64,000 nt of DNA from Dendrolimus kikuchii (taxonomy: Eukaryota; Arthropoda; Insecta; Lepidoptera; Lasiocampidae): assembly GCA_019925095.2 (NCBI GenBank), contig CM034411.1:3318501-3382500 (forward strand), read 5' to 3'. Under the pieces are notes generated by a model, which made no database searches, had not been told where the DNA came from, and worked only from the letters and a program-made list of their open reading frames with translations. Numbering within the stretch: position 1 is the first letter of the stretch; each line of letters begins with the position of its first letter. A program made the position numbers and the translations under genes. Positions 63,730-64,000 of the stretch are shown piece after piece.

Positions 63730-64000
63730 ATAATAAAACTGTTGAGTTCGAATTTCTGTACAATGAAAAAAAATGCTAAAAACCTAGTCAGGGGGATATA
63801 AGAAGTGAAATAGAACTAATTTAAATTTTGTTCAAATTTTTTGGTTCTCTGTTTGTCTGTCTGTTTGTACGGGCTAATCTCCGAAATGAATGGACCGATG
63901 TAAATGAAATTTTGCATGGTCGTAGCTTATATCCCCGGGTCAACATATAGGATACTTTTGATTCCGAAAAATTACATAGTTCCCGTGGGATAGTTAAAAA
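63730..64000 (+). repeat. Repeat family E copy, runs off the window
   Basis: 'aataaaactgttgagttcga', 'gggctaatctccgaaatgaa', 'catggtcgtagcttatatcc', 'agttcccgtgggatagttaa'. Fourth copy of the family. Confidence 0.75.

Overview
This is an insect nuclear window, almost certainly from a moth or butterfly (Lepidoptera). The case rests on short GT-AG exons separated by repeat-filled introns, tRNA-headed SINEs, Lep1-like Helitron ends, many TATG-tailed and A-tailed retroposons, and a protein whose nearest relatives are animal MON2 proteins. No bacterial or CRISPR-type features are present. Names that depend on database comparison are from memory of the families; nothing was searched.

The one host gene I can support is MON2 (Mon2/Ysl2 family) on the minus strand. 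I could read 24 consecutive coding exons by eye, from 62865 (first exon in the window) down to the stop codon at 10609-10611. All 23 internal junctions have GT donors and AG acceptors, and the intron phases agree throughout. The exons add up to 3174 nt, or 1057 codons plus stop, with no frame break. The N-terminal part of the protein must lie beyond 64000. MON2 is a large helical-repeat trafficking protein related to the Sec7/BIG Arf-GEFs but lacking the Sec7 domain. It works with Dopey and a P4-ATPase at endosomes and the trans-Golgi network.

Layout. 1-10608 is downstream of MON2 and holds only decayed transposable elements: an RTE-type LINE tail, a Harbinger-derived inverted-repeat element, a Lep1-like Helitron with a nested retroposon, a tRNA-SINE, a mariner remnant and a TATG-tailed LINE. 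10609-62865 is MON2; its roughly 49 kb of introns are mostly transposon sequence. Notable intronic items are a 33-bp minisatellite of about 34 units (13649-14752), a 390-bp palindrome (18419-18807), a Copia LTR retrotransposon (21117-25630), a solo LTR with its 4-bp target duplication (32810-33270), a SINE split by a LINE (34805-35699) and a foldback element whose right half is tandemly repeated (37381-37988). 62866-64000 is intron with Helitron-like and related repeat fragments.

The genes do not form a pathway. Apart from MON2 everything recognised is mobile or repetitive DNA. The most useful information is the full MON2 exon map, the nested insertions that define repeat families and their target-site duplications, and the repeats that sit within a few to a few tens of bases of MON2 splice sites. 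I did not find a convincing new biological system.
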